Assembly: GCF_002163625.1 (NCBI RefSeq)
Contig: NZ_CP020892.1
Location: 2,976,001 to 3,040,000 of the forward strand
Length of the DNA stretch: 64,000 bases
Origin: Pseudomonas sp. M30-35
GTDB lineage: Bacteria > Pseudomonadota > Gammaproteobacteria > Pseudomonadales > Pseudomonadaceae
Reading direction: 5' to 3'
The position numbers were made by a program, and so were the translations under genes. Positions 16,116 through 24,630 of the stretch are shown in pieces; positions within the stretch are counted from its first letter, which is position 1; the number at the start of each line of letters is the position of its first letter. The notes under the pieces are model-generated. The model had not been told where the DNA came from. It searched no databases and saw only the letters and a list, made by a program, of their open reading frames with translations.

Positions 16116-16949
16116 CTACTGCTTAGGTTGCCAAGCTGTTGAGCTAGCCGCCGCCTTGAACTTAGCGCGATTTTCCGGCGTGGCCGGTGGTTCGGAGTCA
16201 CCAAAAACTGCCTTGAGCCAGTGCCCATCGGTAGGGTTCGGGAAGAGAATGAACTTACGACCGAACTGCTCTTTATCCTCAGTCATTAGTTCCTCGCGTT
16301 GCTTGACGTCAGCAACGTAATACTTGCGCTTGAAGTCATTGAGATTGTCGCCGAGCATCACGACCACCTCATAATCTTTGGCAATCTCTTTTTGGCGTGG
16401 CTCTTTGTTGGAACTGTCGCGATAAACCGTCAGGTGCTGCTCATCAGCAAAAGGCAGTTTGTTCTTACGTAGATTTTCCAGGGCGTAGTTAAAGGTGTTT
16501 TCGCCTTGATCACGACTGGTGACATAGAAAATCTCTACCCCCTTCGACTGCGCATAGTTCAAAAAATCCAGCGCTCCGGGTGTGGCGACAGGGCCGTTAT
16601 CAGCAACCCATTGGTCCCAGGCATTGTCGTCGAAAAACTCTTTCCCCGAGTTGATCATGTAGCCCCAATAACTGATGCTACTTAGAACGGTATCGTCCAG
16701 ATCGCTGATAATAGCTAAAGGGCGATCACCGTCCTTGTGAGCTTGAAGGGCTTGATCAAGGTGCATTCTCGCTACGTTGAAGCCCTGATAGTAAAGCGCC
16801 TCGAACTCGGCTGCTGTTTGCTTCCACGCGACTGCGGCGGTCAAAAGATTTGAAGGGGGGCTGGCGGCCTCATCCGCAAAGGTTTGCGCCCCTTGCAGCA
16901 TTAGAAACGAGAAGAAAAATGGCGTCGCTAGCTTTGTTTTTATTTTCAT
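16116..16949 (-). CDS. HAD-superfamily acid phosphatase (class B / e(P4)-like 5'-nucleotidase family)
   Basis: A 277-residue exported phosphatase. The HAD motif I is ISDLDDTVLSS, with nucleophile Asp83 and acid/base Asp85; motif II is the Thr/Ser in FYVTSRDQGE; motif III/IV include the Lys in NKEPRQKEI and the acidic VVVMLGDNLNDF. This is the HAD IIIB pattern of e(P4)/OlpA/HppA acid phosphatases, which release phosphate from nucleotides in the periplasm. I use the ATG at 16949 (AAAGG eight bases upstream), giving a signal peptide ending near TFADE. Unlike e(P4) itself there is no lipobox cysteine, so it is probably soluble rather than a lipoprotein. It stands alone. Confidence 0.82.
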   Translation of the reverse strand: MKIKTKLATPFFFSFLMLQGAQTFADEAASPPSNLLTAAVAWKQTAAEFEALYYQGFNVARMHLDQALQAHKDGDRPLAIISDLDDTVLSSISYWGYMINSGKEFFDDNAWDQWVADNGPVATPGALDFLNYAQSKGVEIFYVTSRDQGENTFNYALENLRKNKLPFADEQHLTVYRDSSNKEPRQKEIAKDYEVVVMLGDNLNDFKRKYYVADVKQREELMTEDKEQFGRKFILFPNPTDGHWLKAVFGDSEPPATPENRAKFKAAASSTAWQPKQ

Positions 16950-17551
16950 ATTCTGACCTTTAGCTCCAGGATTGAACCGCTTGAACAAACACTGCCAAGG
17001 AGTTTTACACCACCCAGATTTACGCTCAATGCAGGTGTCGCGTTTCTAGCTCAATGAGGCGCAATCCCCTACATTTCGTATTGAAATCAACGACTGGCGA
17101 ATTGAGTCCTTTCTCGTTTTATAAACAGGCCTGCACGACCGCTTATGTCCCAGTGAATAATTGCGGACAGCCCAGCCCAGGCTATTCAGCTTTTGCCCTC
17201 CATTATTAACGATATAACGTCGTCACCAGCCAATCGCAATCCCTCAAGTAATTGTGCCGCCGCTACTACTCGCGGCTGTCCAACTGCACGATTCCCAGCC
17301 CGCCCCATCGATTTCTTTTTTTTAAAACCAGCTTGTAAGCTTATGATTAAGAACTACTATTTTGTGTGCAGCTTCGGCTCAGCAAGAAGCTACGCTAGTC
17401 TGCAGTTGCAGTTTTAGAGATGAGATTCCACTGGGTCTATGGCTCAATAAAGCCGTAGATGTTTTGCGATTTTGCTCTACGAAACACCCTAAAAAATTGC
17501 TGGTAGTTGCCGTGATTACGGTCCAGCAGATCAAGCCAAAAGGAGTTTGTA
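16950..17551. other. Intergenic region upstream of the alkylsulfatase gene
   Basis: About 600 bases between divergent genes, AT-rich, with several short frames of no recognisable content. It must hold the promoters of the phosphatase (leftward) and alkylsulfatase (rightward) genes. No LysR gene is adjacent, unlike the sdsB1-sdsA1 arrangement known in P. aeruginosa. No clear operator was found by eye. Confidence 0.4.
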
Positions 17552-19576
17552 ATGAATCTGAATGCTCTATCGACCGCAACGCTTGGGAGCAGATCATCTC
17601 CAGCCAAGTTTTGGAAAGTCAGCACCTCGTTTCTGCTTGCAGCATCCATCATAGTATCTGGTCAAAGCTGGGCAGCAGAAACAGCTAAGCCCGCAACGGA
17701 TGCTACCAAAGCTGCTAATGATGCCTTGCTCAAAGAGCTGCCATTTGACGACAAGACCTCCTTCGAGTTAGCGCACAAAGGTTTCATTGCTCCCCTGCCC
17801 GCAGAGCCGATCAAAGGCGAAAAGGGCAATATGATCTGGGACCCAAGCAAATATGGCTTCATTAAAGAAGGTGAAGCCGCGCCGGACACAACCAACCCAA
17901 GCTTGTGGCGCCAATCGCAACTAATCAACATTTCTGGCCTGTTTGAAGTCACCGACGGCATTTACCAAGTCCGTAACTATGACTTGTCGAACATGACCAT
18001 CGTCGAGGGCAAAGATGGCATCACTATATTCGACCCACTGATCTCCCAAGAGACAGCTAAGGCGGCGCTCGACCTCTACTACAAACATCGGCCCAAAAAA
18101 CCCGTGGTAGCAGTTATCTACACGCACAGCCACGTTGACCACTACGGCGGTGTGCGCGGCGTTGTTGATGAGGCAGACGTTAAGGCTGGTAAGGTTAAGA
18201 TCTACGCACCGTTAGGTTTCCTTGAACACGCTGTAGCCGAGAACGTTATGGCGGGAACAGCAATGAGCCGCCGTGCCAGTTACATGTACGGGAACCTGCT
18301 GCCGCCAGACGCCAAAGGGCAATTAGGCGCTGGGCTAGGAACCACAACATCCGCTGGTACCGTAACGCTTATTCCTCCGACCGACATCATCAAGGAAACT
18401 GGTGAAACGCACGTAATCGACGGTCTCACCTACGAATTCATGTATGCACCTGGCAGTGAAGCGCCAGCTGAAATGCTCTACTACATTAAGGAAAAGAAAG
18501 CTCTTAACGCAGCCGAAGACTCCACCCACACTCTGCACAACACCTACTCGCTGCGCGGCGCCAAGATTCGTGACCCGCTCGCTTGGTCGAAATATCTGAA
18601 TGAAGCGCTGAAGCTATGGGGCGATGACGTTCAAGTTATGTACGCCATGCACCACTGGCCGGTGTGGGGCAACAAAGAAGTGCGCGAGCAGTTATCGCTT
18701 CAACGCGATATGTACCGTTACATCAATGATGAAACCCTGCGCCTAGCGAACAAGGGTTACACCATGACCGAGATCGCGGAGCAGGTAAAACTGCCGAAGA
18801 ACATCGCCACAAAGTTCTCAAACCGCGGCTACTACGGTTCTCTGAATCACAACGTCAAAGCCACTTATGTTCTGTATCTTGGCTGGTTTATTGGCAACCC
18901 CGCCACATTGTGGGAGCTGCCACCTGCAGACAAGGCTAAGCGTTACGTCGAAATGATGGGTGGTGCTGATGCTGTGCTGAAAAAAGCCAAGGAGTATTAC
19001 GACAAAGGTGATTTCCGCTGGGTAGCCGAGGTGGTCAACCATGTGGTCTTTGCTGAGCCGGACAATCAAGCGGCAAAAAATATGCAAGCCGATGCGCTGG
19101 AACAGTTAGGTTATCAAGCTGAGAGCGGCCCATGGCGCAACTTCTACCTCACCGGTGCGCAGGAGCTTCGCAATGGCGTACAACAACTGCCGACACCTGA
19201 TACCGCAAGTCCCGACACCGTCAAGGCAATGGATCTGGACCTGTTCTTCGACTATCTGGCAATGCGCTTGAAAGGGCCTGATGTTGCCGATAAGCACATC
19301 ACTCTCAACCTTGACTTTACCGACCTCAAACAGAAGTACACGCTTGAGATGGTAAATGGTGTGCTCAACCACACCGAAGGCATGCAGGCCAAGAACCCCG
19401 ACGCTACCGTTACCTTGACGCGTGACACGCTTAATAGCGTGATGCTTAAACAGACCACGCTAAAAGATGCGGAAAGCTCAGGCGACATCAAAATCGAAGG
19501 TGACAAAGGCAAACTCGAAGAGTTGATGAGCTACATGGATGACTTCGATTTCTGGTTCAACATTGTGACGCCATAA
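17552..19576 (+). CDS. SdsA1-type alkyl/aryl-sulfatase (metallo-beta-lactamase fold)
   Basis: A 674-residue enzyme that hydrolyses alkyl sulfate esters such as SDS, allowing the alcohol to be used as carbon source. The start has AGGAG seven bases upstream and a signal peptide cleaved near residue 42 (SGQSWA). The metal site THSHVDHYGG provides His192, His194, Asp196 and His197 of the binuclear zinc centre; further conserved regions include YAPGSEAPAEMLYY and YAMHHWPVWG. After the lactamase-fold domain come a helical dimerisation domain (residues about 400-530) and a C-terminal SCP2-like domain that binds the alkyl chain (about 545-674). Full length for the family. It is followed by a strong terminator and so is monocistronic. 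Confidence 0.92.
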   Translation: MNLNALSTATLGSRSSPAKFWKVSTSFLLAASIIVSGQSWAAETAKPATDATKAANDALLKELPFDDKTSFELAHKGFIAPLPAEPIKGEKGNMIWDPSKYGFIKEGEAAPDTTNPSLWRQSQLINISGLFEVTDGIYQVRNYDLSNMTIVEGKDGITIFDPLISQETAKAALDLYYKHRPKKPVVAVIYTHSHVDHYGGVRGVVDEADVKAGKVKIYAPLGFLEHAVAENVMAGTAMSRRASYMYGNLLPPDAKGQLGAGLGTTTSAGTVTLIPPTDIIKETGETHVIDGLTYEFMYAPGSEAPAEMLYYIKEKKALNAAEDSTHTLHNTYSLRGAKIRDPLAWSKYLNEALKLWGDDVQVMYAMHHWPVWGNKEVREQLSLQRDMYRYINDETLRLANKGYTMTEIAEQVKLPKNIATKFSNRGYYGSLNHNVKATYVLYLGWFIGNPATLWELPPADKAKRYVEMMGGADAVLKKAKEYYDKGDFRWVAEVVNHVVFAEPDNQAAKNMQADALEQLGYQAESGPWRNFYLTGAQELRNGVQQLPTPDTASPDTVKAMDLDLFFDYLAMRLKGPDVADKHITLNLDFTDLKQKYTLEMVNGVLNHTEGMQAKNPDATVTLTRDTLNSVMLKQTTLKDAESSGDIKIEGDKGKLEELMSYMDDFDFWFNIVTP

Positions 19577-19603
19577 CACTTTAAGTGAAGGAAGTTGTTC
19601 AAG

Positions 19604-19639
19604 GCAGGCCATTGGATTTATTCGATGGCCTGCTTTTTT
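19604..19639 (+). terminator. Rho-independent terminator of the alkylsulfatase gene
   Basis: Nine-base stem GCAGGCCAT / ATGGCCTGC with a 12-base loop, followed directly by a run of six T, 28 bases after the stop codon. Confidence 0.85.
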
Positions 19640-19871
19640 ATGTGGACGAGAAAGCATAGGGATATTTCGATACAATGCCGGTGGCCATTGATCGACCACG
19701 CCTCACCAACCACAGCGTAGCCCCACATTATTCTTGATAAACTGACGCTCCTAGTTTTAATATTGCAGGTTGTAGCCGGCCTGTCGGTATTGATTTGCTC
19801 GTTAACCCTCCCGCCAGAACAGCAAACTCAACTGAGACAAATCACCGTATTTACAGGTACTCCCTGAATTG

Positions 19872-19913
19872 TCCCGTCGCTTCAGTGCCGCGCCCATGAT
19901 GGATTGGGTTGAT
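19872..19913 (+). pseudogene. Detached 5' fragment of dusA (probable att-site remnant)
   Basis: Forty-two bases here match positions 28702-28743 inside the intact dusA at 33 of 42 positions without gaps, including the run ATGATGGATTGG. In frame the fragment reads SRRFSAAPMMDWVD against SRRFSVAPMMDWTD in the complete gene; most differences are synonymous, so this was once coding. The frame is closed by TGA upstream and TAA three codons later. The DNA before it also shares short words with the DNA before dusA (TGATAAACT, AGAACAGCAAAC). A lone dusA start far from dusA is what remains at the outer junction when an element with a dusA-specific integrase has inserted. Confidence 0.7.
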
Positions 19914-20195
19914 ACAATTTAAATATCTAGCAATTTCAGCAGGTTAGAAATTCAAACTGTTTTGCTGTAGCAAAATTCAAGCAAGGGAGAACACGGGCTT
20001 GCTCCACCATTTGCATTCGACCTGACCAGTTATTTGCATCAGATTAGGCCTGCACGATCCGTGGATATGATCGACCGAGATCGGCCAAAAGCAGCCGCTC
20101 AGGATTGGAGTCTTTCGACCCTTTGCAGCCATCGTAGACGCTTCAGTGACCGTAAACGGAGAGCAATCGGGAAATGACTACCCCACTTTTGAACC

Positions 20196-21314
20196 TCAAG
20201 GCGACGCAGTTTTCTCCTTCACATCATAGTTTTTTTTCTTCGCAAAGACTCCGCCAACGACTGTCGGCTCTATAAATAAAATCTTTCTCTTGCTAGCTCC
20301 AGGACCATAGGGCTGCATTCGAAAGTGCCCCTTCCTCCAATGTGTACGTTTTTCTTTTACATTTCTCGCGTGATCAAATCCCGCGTCAGACTCATAGATG
20401 ACATTATCCACTGGACTAATTACAACTCTGTCATAGGTCTTCCGAAGCTTATCTTCAAACTTGCGAATTTTGCCTAGGCCTTTCAATGAGGTTATTTTTT
20501 TTCTAAGTTCCTTTCGCTCATTGAAAGCAGTATCGCGATATTGCTTGCAATTAATAAATAATAGAACCTTGGCCATGTGATTTAATGTTTCAGATAAATA
20601 TCTAATATCGCCTGTAAAGTCATCGTCATGGCCGTACTTTTCCTCGACGCTACTGAGCTCTTGCTTTATTGTTCGCATCCCATCCTGTATGTAAAATCCT
20701 TGCACTCGCAGTGCGTCATCTTCCACATGTGATTTACCCAGTGGCGAGCCGGTAAACATCAAATCCAGAATCCTCAACGGCTTGTTCACATCCACCATTG
20801 GGCTATCAGTATAACGCTTCATCTCTACTGAGCCCGGATCAATCTGGGTTTCACTTATATAAACTCCTTCAAGTATGTGCTCATGCGTAGATTCGTTATA
20901 TACTTTTAGTGAGGAGTTCCGGCTCTCTGTGAACTCGATGTAGCAAGTTTTAAATGGAGGGCGGAGGTAATCTACTGGAACGTCATCGCCAATCTCTGTC
21001 TGTTCCAAAATCTCGTCGAGAAAATTTGATGTCGTCAAGATGTTGCCATCTTGGCGCCTGAATTTGTAAGAGTAGAGCGTTGTGCTTAGGGCGATTCCCG
21101 CCATATGGTCAGTTAAGTTGTCGGAGCGATACAAAGAAAATATATCAGGTCGGAGCCTCATTATCGTCTGTGTTAAGTAGTCTATCGAACAAGTTTCAAT
21201 ATCCAACCCGGTGAAGACCTCGTCGTACACTTGGTCCCTCGCCCGCGTGCTCATCTCAGTATATTTTGAACAGGTGATCCTCACCGGATGTGGCAATTTG
21301 TATGTGATGTCCAT
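20196..21314 (-). CDS. Orphan protein with AcrVA2-like C-terminal motif
   Basis: A 372-residue protein, AT-rich relative to its surroundings, with no signal peptide or membrane segment. Most of it I do not recognise. Residues 324-355 contain the pattern THWRKGHFRMQPYGPGASKR followed by hydrophobic KILFIEP and TVVGG. A similar tail (H-x-R-R/K-G-H-W/F, then Gly, then basic-hydrophobic-Pro) occurs at the C-terminus of the anti-CRISPR AcrVA2 and of many uncharacterised phage and plasmid proteins. A basic segment lies before it (residues about 265-300). Its place just inside the island's left edge fits a mobile-element cargo gene. An anti-CRISPR or nucleic-acid-binding role is inference only. Confidence 0.6.
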   Translation of the reverse strand: MDITYKLPHPVRITCSKYTEMSTRARDQVYDEVFTGLDIETCSIDYLTQTIMRLRPDIFSLYRSDNLTDHMAGIALSTTLYSYKFRRQDGNILTTSNFLDEILEQTEIGDDVPVDYLRPPFKTCYIEFTESRNSSLKVYNESTHEHILEGVYISETQIDPGSVEMKRYTDSPMVDVNKPLRILDLMFTGSPLGKSHVEDDALRVQGFYIQDGMRTIKQELSSVEEKYGHDDDFTGDIRYLSETLNHMAKVLLFINCKQYRDTAFNERKELRKKITSLKGLGKIRKFEDKLRKTYDRVVISPVDNVIYESDAGFDHARNVKEKRTHWRKGHFRMQPYGPGASKRKILFIEPTVVGGVFAKKKNYDVKEKTASP

Positions 21315-21808
21315 ATTCTTCCAATCTACCAGTTAAATAAATGAAACTCTATCGGGTTCGGACAACGCCGAACAAATGAGATTATCACATTACGGAATTC
21401 GAATAGCCTCATAGGATGACACTAAGGGTTCTGGCGTCGGGCACAGCATTAGTTCGGATTTTCAGCGGATACATTTCCATACGCCTTCTTCTAGTTCAAG
21501 ACTCTCATCACAAACATAAACAAGCGACTCGCAATGGCTTTTTTTGGCCGATTGCTGTTTGTCGCGAAGGGCAGTCTCCGAGCCAAAGCTGACGTAATGC
21601 AATGGACGCCAGGGCCGAAAGGCGCGGTCATCCAACACGCCAGCTTTCGCAAGCCATCTCAGCCCCTCAAGCTCAAATCAGCGCTGCGAAGCGACAATGC
21701 ATCAACCTTTTCTGAATGCCTCTAAGACGCTTTCGTACACATATGGCAGGTACGCCTATCGCTGCGCAATAGTTCACTATTTAAAAGCTTAAGTCTTCTA
21801 AATGCACC
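21315..21808. other. Intergenic region inside the island
   Basis: About 490 bases with no convincing gene; a 63-codon plus-strand frame (21534-21725) lacks a ribosome-binding site and homology that I can see. The stretch next to 21314 presumably holds the promoter of the orphan gene. Confidence 0.35.
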
Positions 21809-22543
21809 CTATTTATAGAAGTCTGGATAAAAAATACTGATTGGATTTCCGACGCTTTCAGGATCGTCAATGGCCTTCCTTCCTTGGTTAGCAATTTCTG
21901 CTCGATATGTTTGAAGTTTTGGGATTAAAGAGTATATGTCGGTAGTGTCAAAGATAAGTTTTCTGAATTGGTTTACATCAAAAAGAAGGCGGTCACTTTT
22001 TCTAATAATTTGTACTACCGGGAGCCTGAGTGCATGTCGCAGCGCTACCTCATAAAAAACGTTAGGGTTTAAATATGAAAGGTCTGCAATCGCAAACTTG
22101 GATCTCTTGAGATACTCTAGCACCTGAGTGGTGATCATGCCTGGATCACCAATGTGATCCGCACGAACTACGGTCAGCCCAAGCTCTTCTAAAGCGAGTT
22201 GGACCAATGACGACATAAACAAATCAGCATGCTTCCGTTCAATGCTTTCTTCTGAACCTATAGGCGTGATGTAAAAGCAAATTTTAGACCACTCTATAGT
22301 GTCTTCCTTTGAGCTTAATACTCCTGCTACTTGCGGGGAATTAACCATCTTAGAAAATGAGGCGTCGGCCGTTTTTTCGGTCACCTCATCAATAACCTGA
22401 TCTATAGATATTAGCGTCCCTGCGCCTTCGAGTGTTCTAAGTAGATCAAGGCCTTTTACATTAACGATGAAAGTGTCTACGAGTAATAGGGGACATACGA
22501 GTAATAGCGGACACCCATTAGCCGGTCCTGCGTCAATATCCAA
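21809..22543 (-). pseudogene. TIR/nucleoside-deoxyribosyltransferase-like protein, 5'-truncated
   Basis: The frame is open for 244 codons but its only upstream start is a TTG inside repeat DNA, and the first 22 residues (GCPLLLVCPLLLV and flanks) simply translate the direct repeat at 22479-22515, so the true N-terminus is lost. From residue 87 the sequence fits the TIR-like/deoxyribohydrolase fold: CFYITPIGSEES, a helix, LGLTVVRADHIG, then SKFAIADLSYLNPNVFYEVA with candidate catalytic Asp154 and Glu165. Proteins of this kind often act as nucleotide- or NAD-degrading effectors in anti-phage systems or as their sensors. A shorter product starting at Met66 could still be made and would keep the whole domain. 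Confidence 0.6.
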
Positions 22544-22574
22544 AGTTTACCCGCCCTGCTTTTTAACAGCAGGG

Positions 22575-22922
22575 TGTTTTCCTCGTTAAACCTGAACAGT
22601 TGAACCGGTCGAGTCCGTTTCCTCGCCTGTGGCTACGACCGAGTCGCGCCAGTCACCCATATGGATCAAGCGGTGGTGATTCTTTGTAGTACCGCCCTGG
22701 CGGTAATCCGCCCCAGAGAAACGTTGGTGCCGCCAATGTGTCCAAAACGTGTCACAGAACCGTGGCTCATGTAAAAAATACACGTCCAGTCTCTACGGGC
22801 TCACTTGGCAGACGACTCGGGTACAACACACTCAGGCGGTGACAGCAGACCTCCACTCAGACCCGTTGGCTCATCCTGCCCAGTCCCCGAATTGGCTGAT
22901 CTGCTCTCACCTTATTCACCCC
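22575..22922. ncRNA. Candidate bridge-RNA region of the IS110-family element
   Basis: About 350 noncoding bases between the transposase stop and the element's left end. In IS110-family elements a structured bridge RNA lies in the longer noncoding end, and in the IS1111 subgroup that end is downstream of the transposase, as here. Self-complementary words such as ACCGCCCTGGCGGT are present. Exact RNA boundaries, strand and guide loops were not determined. Confidence 0.3.
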
Positions 22923-23936
22923 TTAGGCGAAACAGCGTTTGGCATCGAAAGGCTGTTTTTCCTTCAGGATGTGGTAGCTCGCACGCGCCAGTTTGTGCGC
23001 CAGCGCCTTGGTAGCAACCACGTTGTTGGTTTTGGCTTTCTTCTTCTCGAAAAAGCGTTTGGCGTCTTCACTGAAGCGCCGGGCAAAGTTGGCCACTTCG
23101 ATAAAGGCCCAGATCAAATAGGCATTGCCATTCCTGGTGTTGCCTTCACTCTTTTTCTTGCCGTTGGAATAATGAGCGCTATCCACGCAGCGAGCATACG
23201 AAGCAAAGTTGCCGACGTCGGCAAAACGCTCAATATTGCCTGTCTCTAGCATGATCACGATCGCGAGCACTTCGCCGATCCCTGGCATCGACTTAAGCAA
23301 TGCGAACTCCGGGCGCAGTCGGGCGCCTTGTAGCAGTCTGGCTTCCAGGCACCCTATTTGGCTATTGAACGCCTCAATGATGGCGACGTTGGCTTTCATC
23401 GCCAGAGCCACATCGGGTGGCAGGCTCAGCCTGTCTACCGATGCGGCTGACAGGCGTTTGACTGCAGCGCTACTCAGTCGGCAACCCAGCTGACGAGCCA
23501 TGATGTTTTCCACCGCCAGGATATGTTGAGTCCGGCTGCGTACTAACTGAATACGTTTACGGGCAAGATCGCGCAACGCACGCTCTTGTGGCGGATGAAT
23601 ATAACCCGTCGGCAAGATCCCGAGCCGTAGCAGATGGGCCAAGAAAGCCGCATCGTCCTGATCATCGGAATGCTTTAAACCGTCATAACGTTTCATCGCC
23701 ACGGTGTTGGCCAGCTTCACCTCGAAACCAGCGCCCTTCAAACCATCGACCAGCCAGTACCAGTTGTAGGTTGACTCCACCACCACGCCAGCTAACTCGG
23801 CACGATGCGGTTCGAGCAGCATCACGATCTTCACCAAATCGTTGGGGCAACGTCGACTGAGGAGCACTCGATCCGTTTCGTCGGTAATCACCACAACACT
23901 GTTGTTCGAATGTAGGTCAATGCCACAGAATTTCAT
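22923..23936 (-). CDS. IS110-family transposase
   Basis: A 337-residue DEDD transposase. The N-terminal RuvC-like domain shows the acidic set: FCGIDLHSNN (first Asp), VVVESTYNWYWL (Glu) and KHSDDQDDAAFLA (the Asp pair). The C-terminal transposase_20 domain has the helix-hairpin-helix-like LLKSMPGIGEVLAIVIMLETG and the region of the conserved Ser, here FASYARCVDSAHYSNGKKKSEGN. I use the ATG at 23936, with AAGGAGG upstream and the family's usual opening MKFCGIDLH; the longer frame to 23987 adds non-homologous residues. Intact and probably functional. Confidence 0.92.
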   Translation of the reverse strand: MKFCGIDLHSNNSVVVITDETDRVLLSRRCPNDLVKIVMLLEPHRAELAGVVVESTYNWYWLVDGLKGAGFEVKLANTVAMKRYDGLKHSDDQDDAAFLAHLLRLGILPTGYIHPPQERALRDLARKRIQLVRSRTQHILAVENIMARQLGCRLSSAAVKRLSAASVDRLSLPPDVALAMKANVAIIEAFNSQIGCLEARLLQGARLRPEFALLKSMPGIGEVLAIVIMLETGNIERFADVGNFASYARCVDSAHYSNGKKKSEGNTRNGNAYLIWAFIEVANFARRFSEDAKRFFEKKKAKTNNVVATKALAHKLARASYHILKEKQPFDAKRCFA

Positions 23937-24023
23937 CACGGCCTCCTTGAGCAAAAGACAATGTTCGCACCTTGAATTTTGCACCACCTCTGCGAGGTGG
24001 GGAGGCCGGCCAGATGATTCTCA

Positions 24024-24070
24024 GACCACGTTTAAATCGAAATTTCGCAAAACCGTGGTCTGTCCCCTAT
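24024..24070. repeat. Palindromic repeat, left arm cut by the insertion sequence
   Basis: GACCACGTTTAAATCGAAAT then TTTCGC and AAAACCGTGGTCTGTCCCCT ATT: the same imperfect palindrome as at 25414-25477, but with the outer left arm replaced by IS DNA. The repeat marks the 3' breakpoint of the lysin fragment (24070). Confidence 0.65.
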
Positions 24071-24294
24071 TACCCACTCGTGTCGTACTTGGCCAAGTAC
24101 GCGTTACCGCCCAGCTCACGGGTAAATTGCAGCGGGCCAGACTCATGACCGACCTGAGCCAAGAACATGGCCATGCGCTTGGGCCGGTCAAATTGCCAGC
24201 GCTTAGCTGCTGCGTTGATTGCAGGAACAAAAACGCCCGCATGTTTGCGGGCGTTTGGCATGATGTGCAGCAGTTGCTGTTCGGTTAATTCCAT
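24070..24294 (-). pseudogene. Phage endolysin (GH19 chitinase-like lysozyme), 3'-truncated
   Basis: Seventy-four codons with a good ribosome-binding site (TGGAGG) and the classical opening of phage GH19 endolysins: MELTEQQLLHIMPNARKHAG, then FVPAINAAAKRW and FLAQVGHESGPLQFTRELGG with the likely catalytic Glu in GHESG. Full proteins are about 180-210 residues. Here the frame ends in the palindromic repeat after NAYLAKYDTS, so the substrate-binding half is missing and no active enzyme is expected. It is the clearest prophage relic in the island. A terminator lies just upstream on the same strand. Confidence 0.75.
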
Positions 24295-24309
24295 ATTTCC
24301 TCCAGACGT

Positions 24310-24333
24310 AAAAAAGCCCGCACTCGGCGGGCT
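24310..24333 (-). terminator. Rho-independent terminator upstream of the lysin relic
   Basis: On the minus strand AGCCCGC, a five-base loop and GCGGGCT are followed by TTTTTT. It would end a minus-strand transcript entering from the right, which is now missing; this is a plausible leftover of a phage gene border. Confidence 0.7.
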
Positions 24334-24630
24334 GGACTTTGAAGCTCTGCTTGATATGTTTTCAGCGTCAAATGGATTCTGAAATCGTTACGAATCTATA
24401 CCTACAATCGAGTGACCCCTTCGACAAAATCAAATAGCGCATTTAAGTGCATGATTGAGCCGTTCCTGCTATTAACATGAAAATAGTCTGAAATAAGTCC
24501 AAGGGATACTCACAATCTGAATACCCTTTTCGGCATCATCCAGGCAGTCGCTCAATGTTTGAATGCATTGGAATAGCGCAAGACAAAAACTGCCGAAAAC
24601 AAAGAAAACGAATACGTGAAAGGAATCACT

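Larger units (their letters stand above)
22496..24022 (-). mobile_element. IS110-family insertion sequence (ends approximate)
   Basis: The transposase gene is flanked by the two halves of a palindromic repeat known complete at 25414-25477: the left half (AATAGGGGACA, 22485-22495) ends before the element, and the rest (GACCACGTTTAAATC and onward) resumes about 24024. That suggests a 1.5-kb element inserted within one arm, a normal size for IS110 elements, which have no terminal inverted repeats. Noncoding DNA is long after the transposase gene and short before it. Ends are inferred from the split repeat, not from a second copy. Confidence 0.5.

Noticed and set aside
22749..23249. 166-codon plus-strand frame across the IS noncoding end and transposase
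   Set aside because: Runs antisense to the transposase for most of its length and has no recognisable domain.
24226..24256. Strong hairpin AACGCCCGCATGTTTGCGGG as a terminator
   Set aside because: It lies within the lysin coding sequence in frame with PNARKHAGVFVP, where conserved codons explain it.
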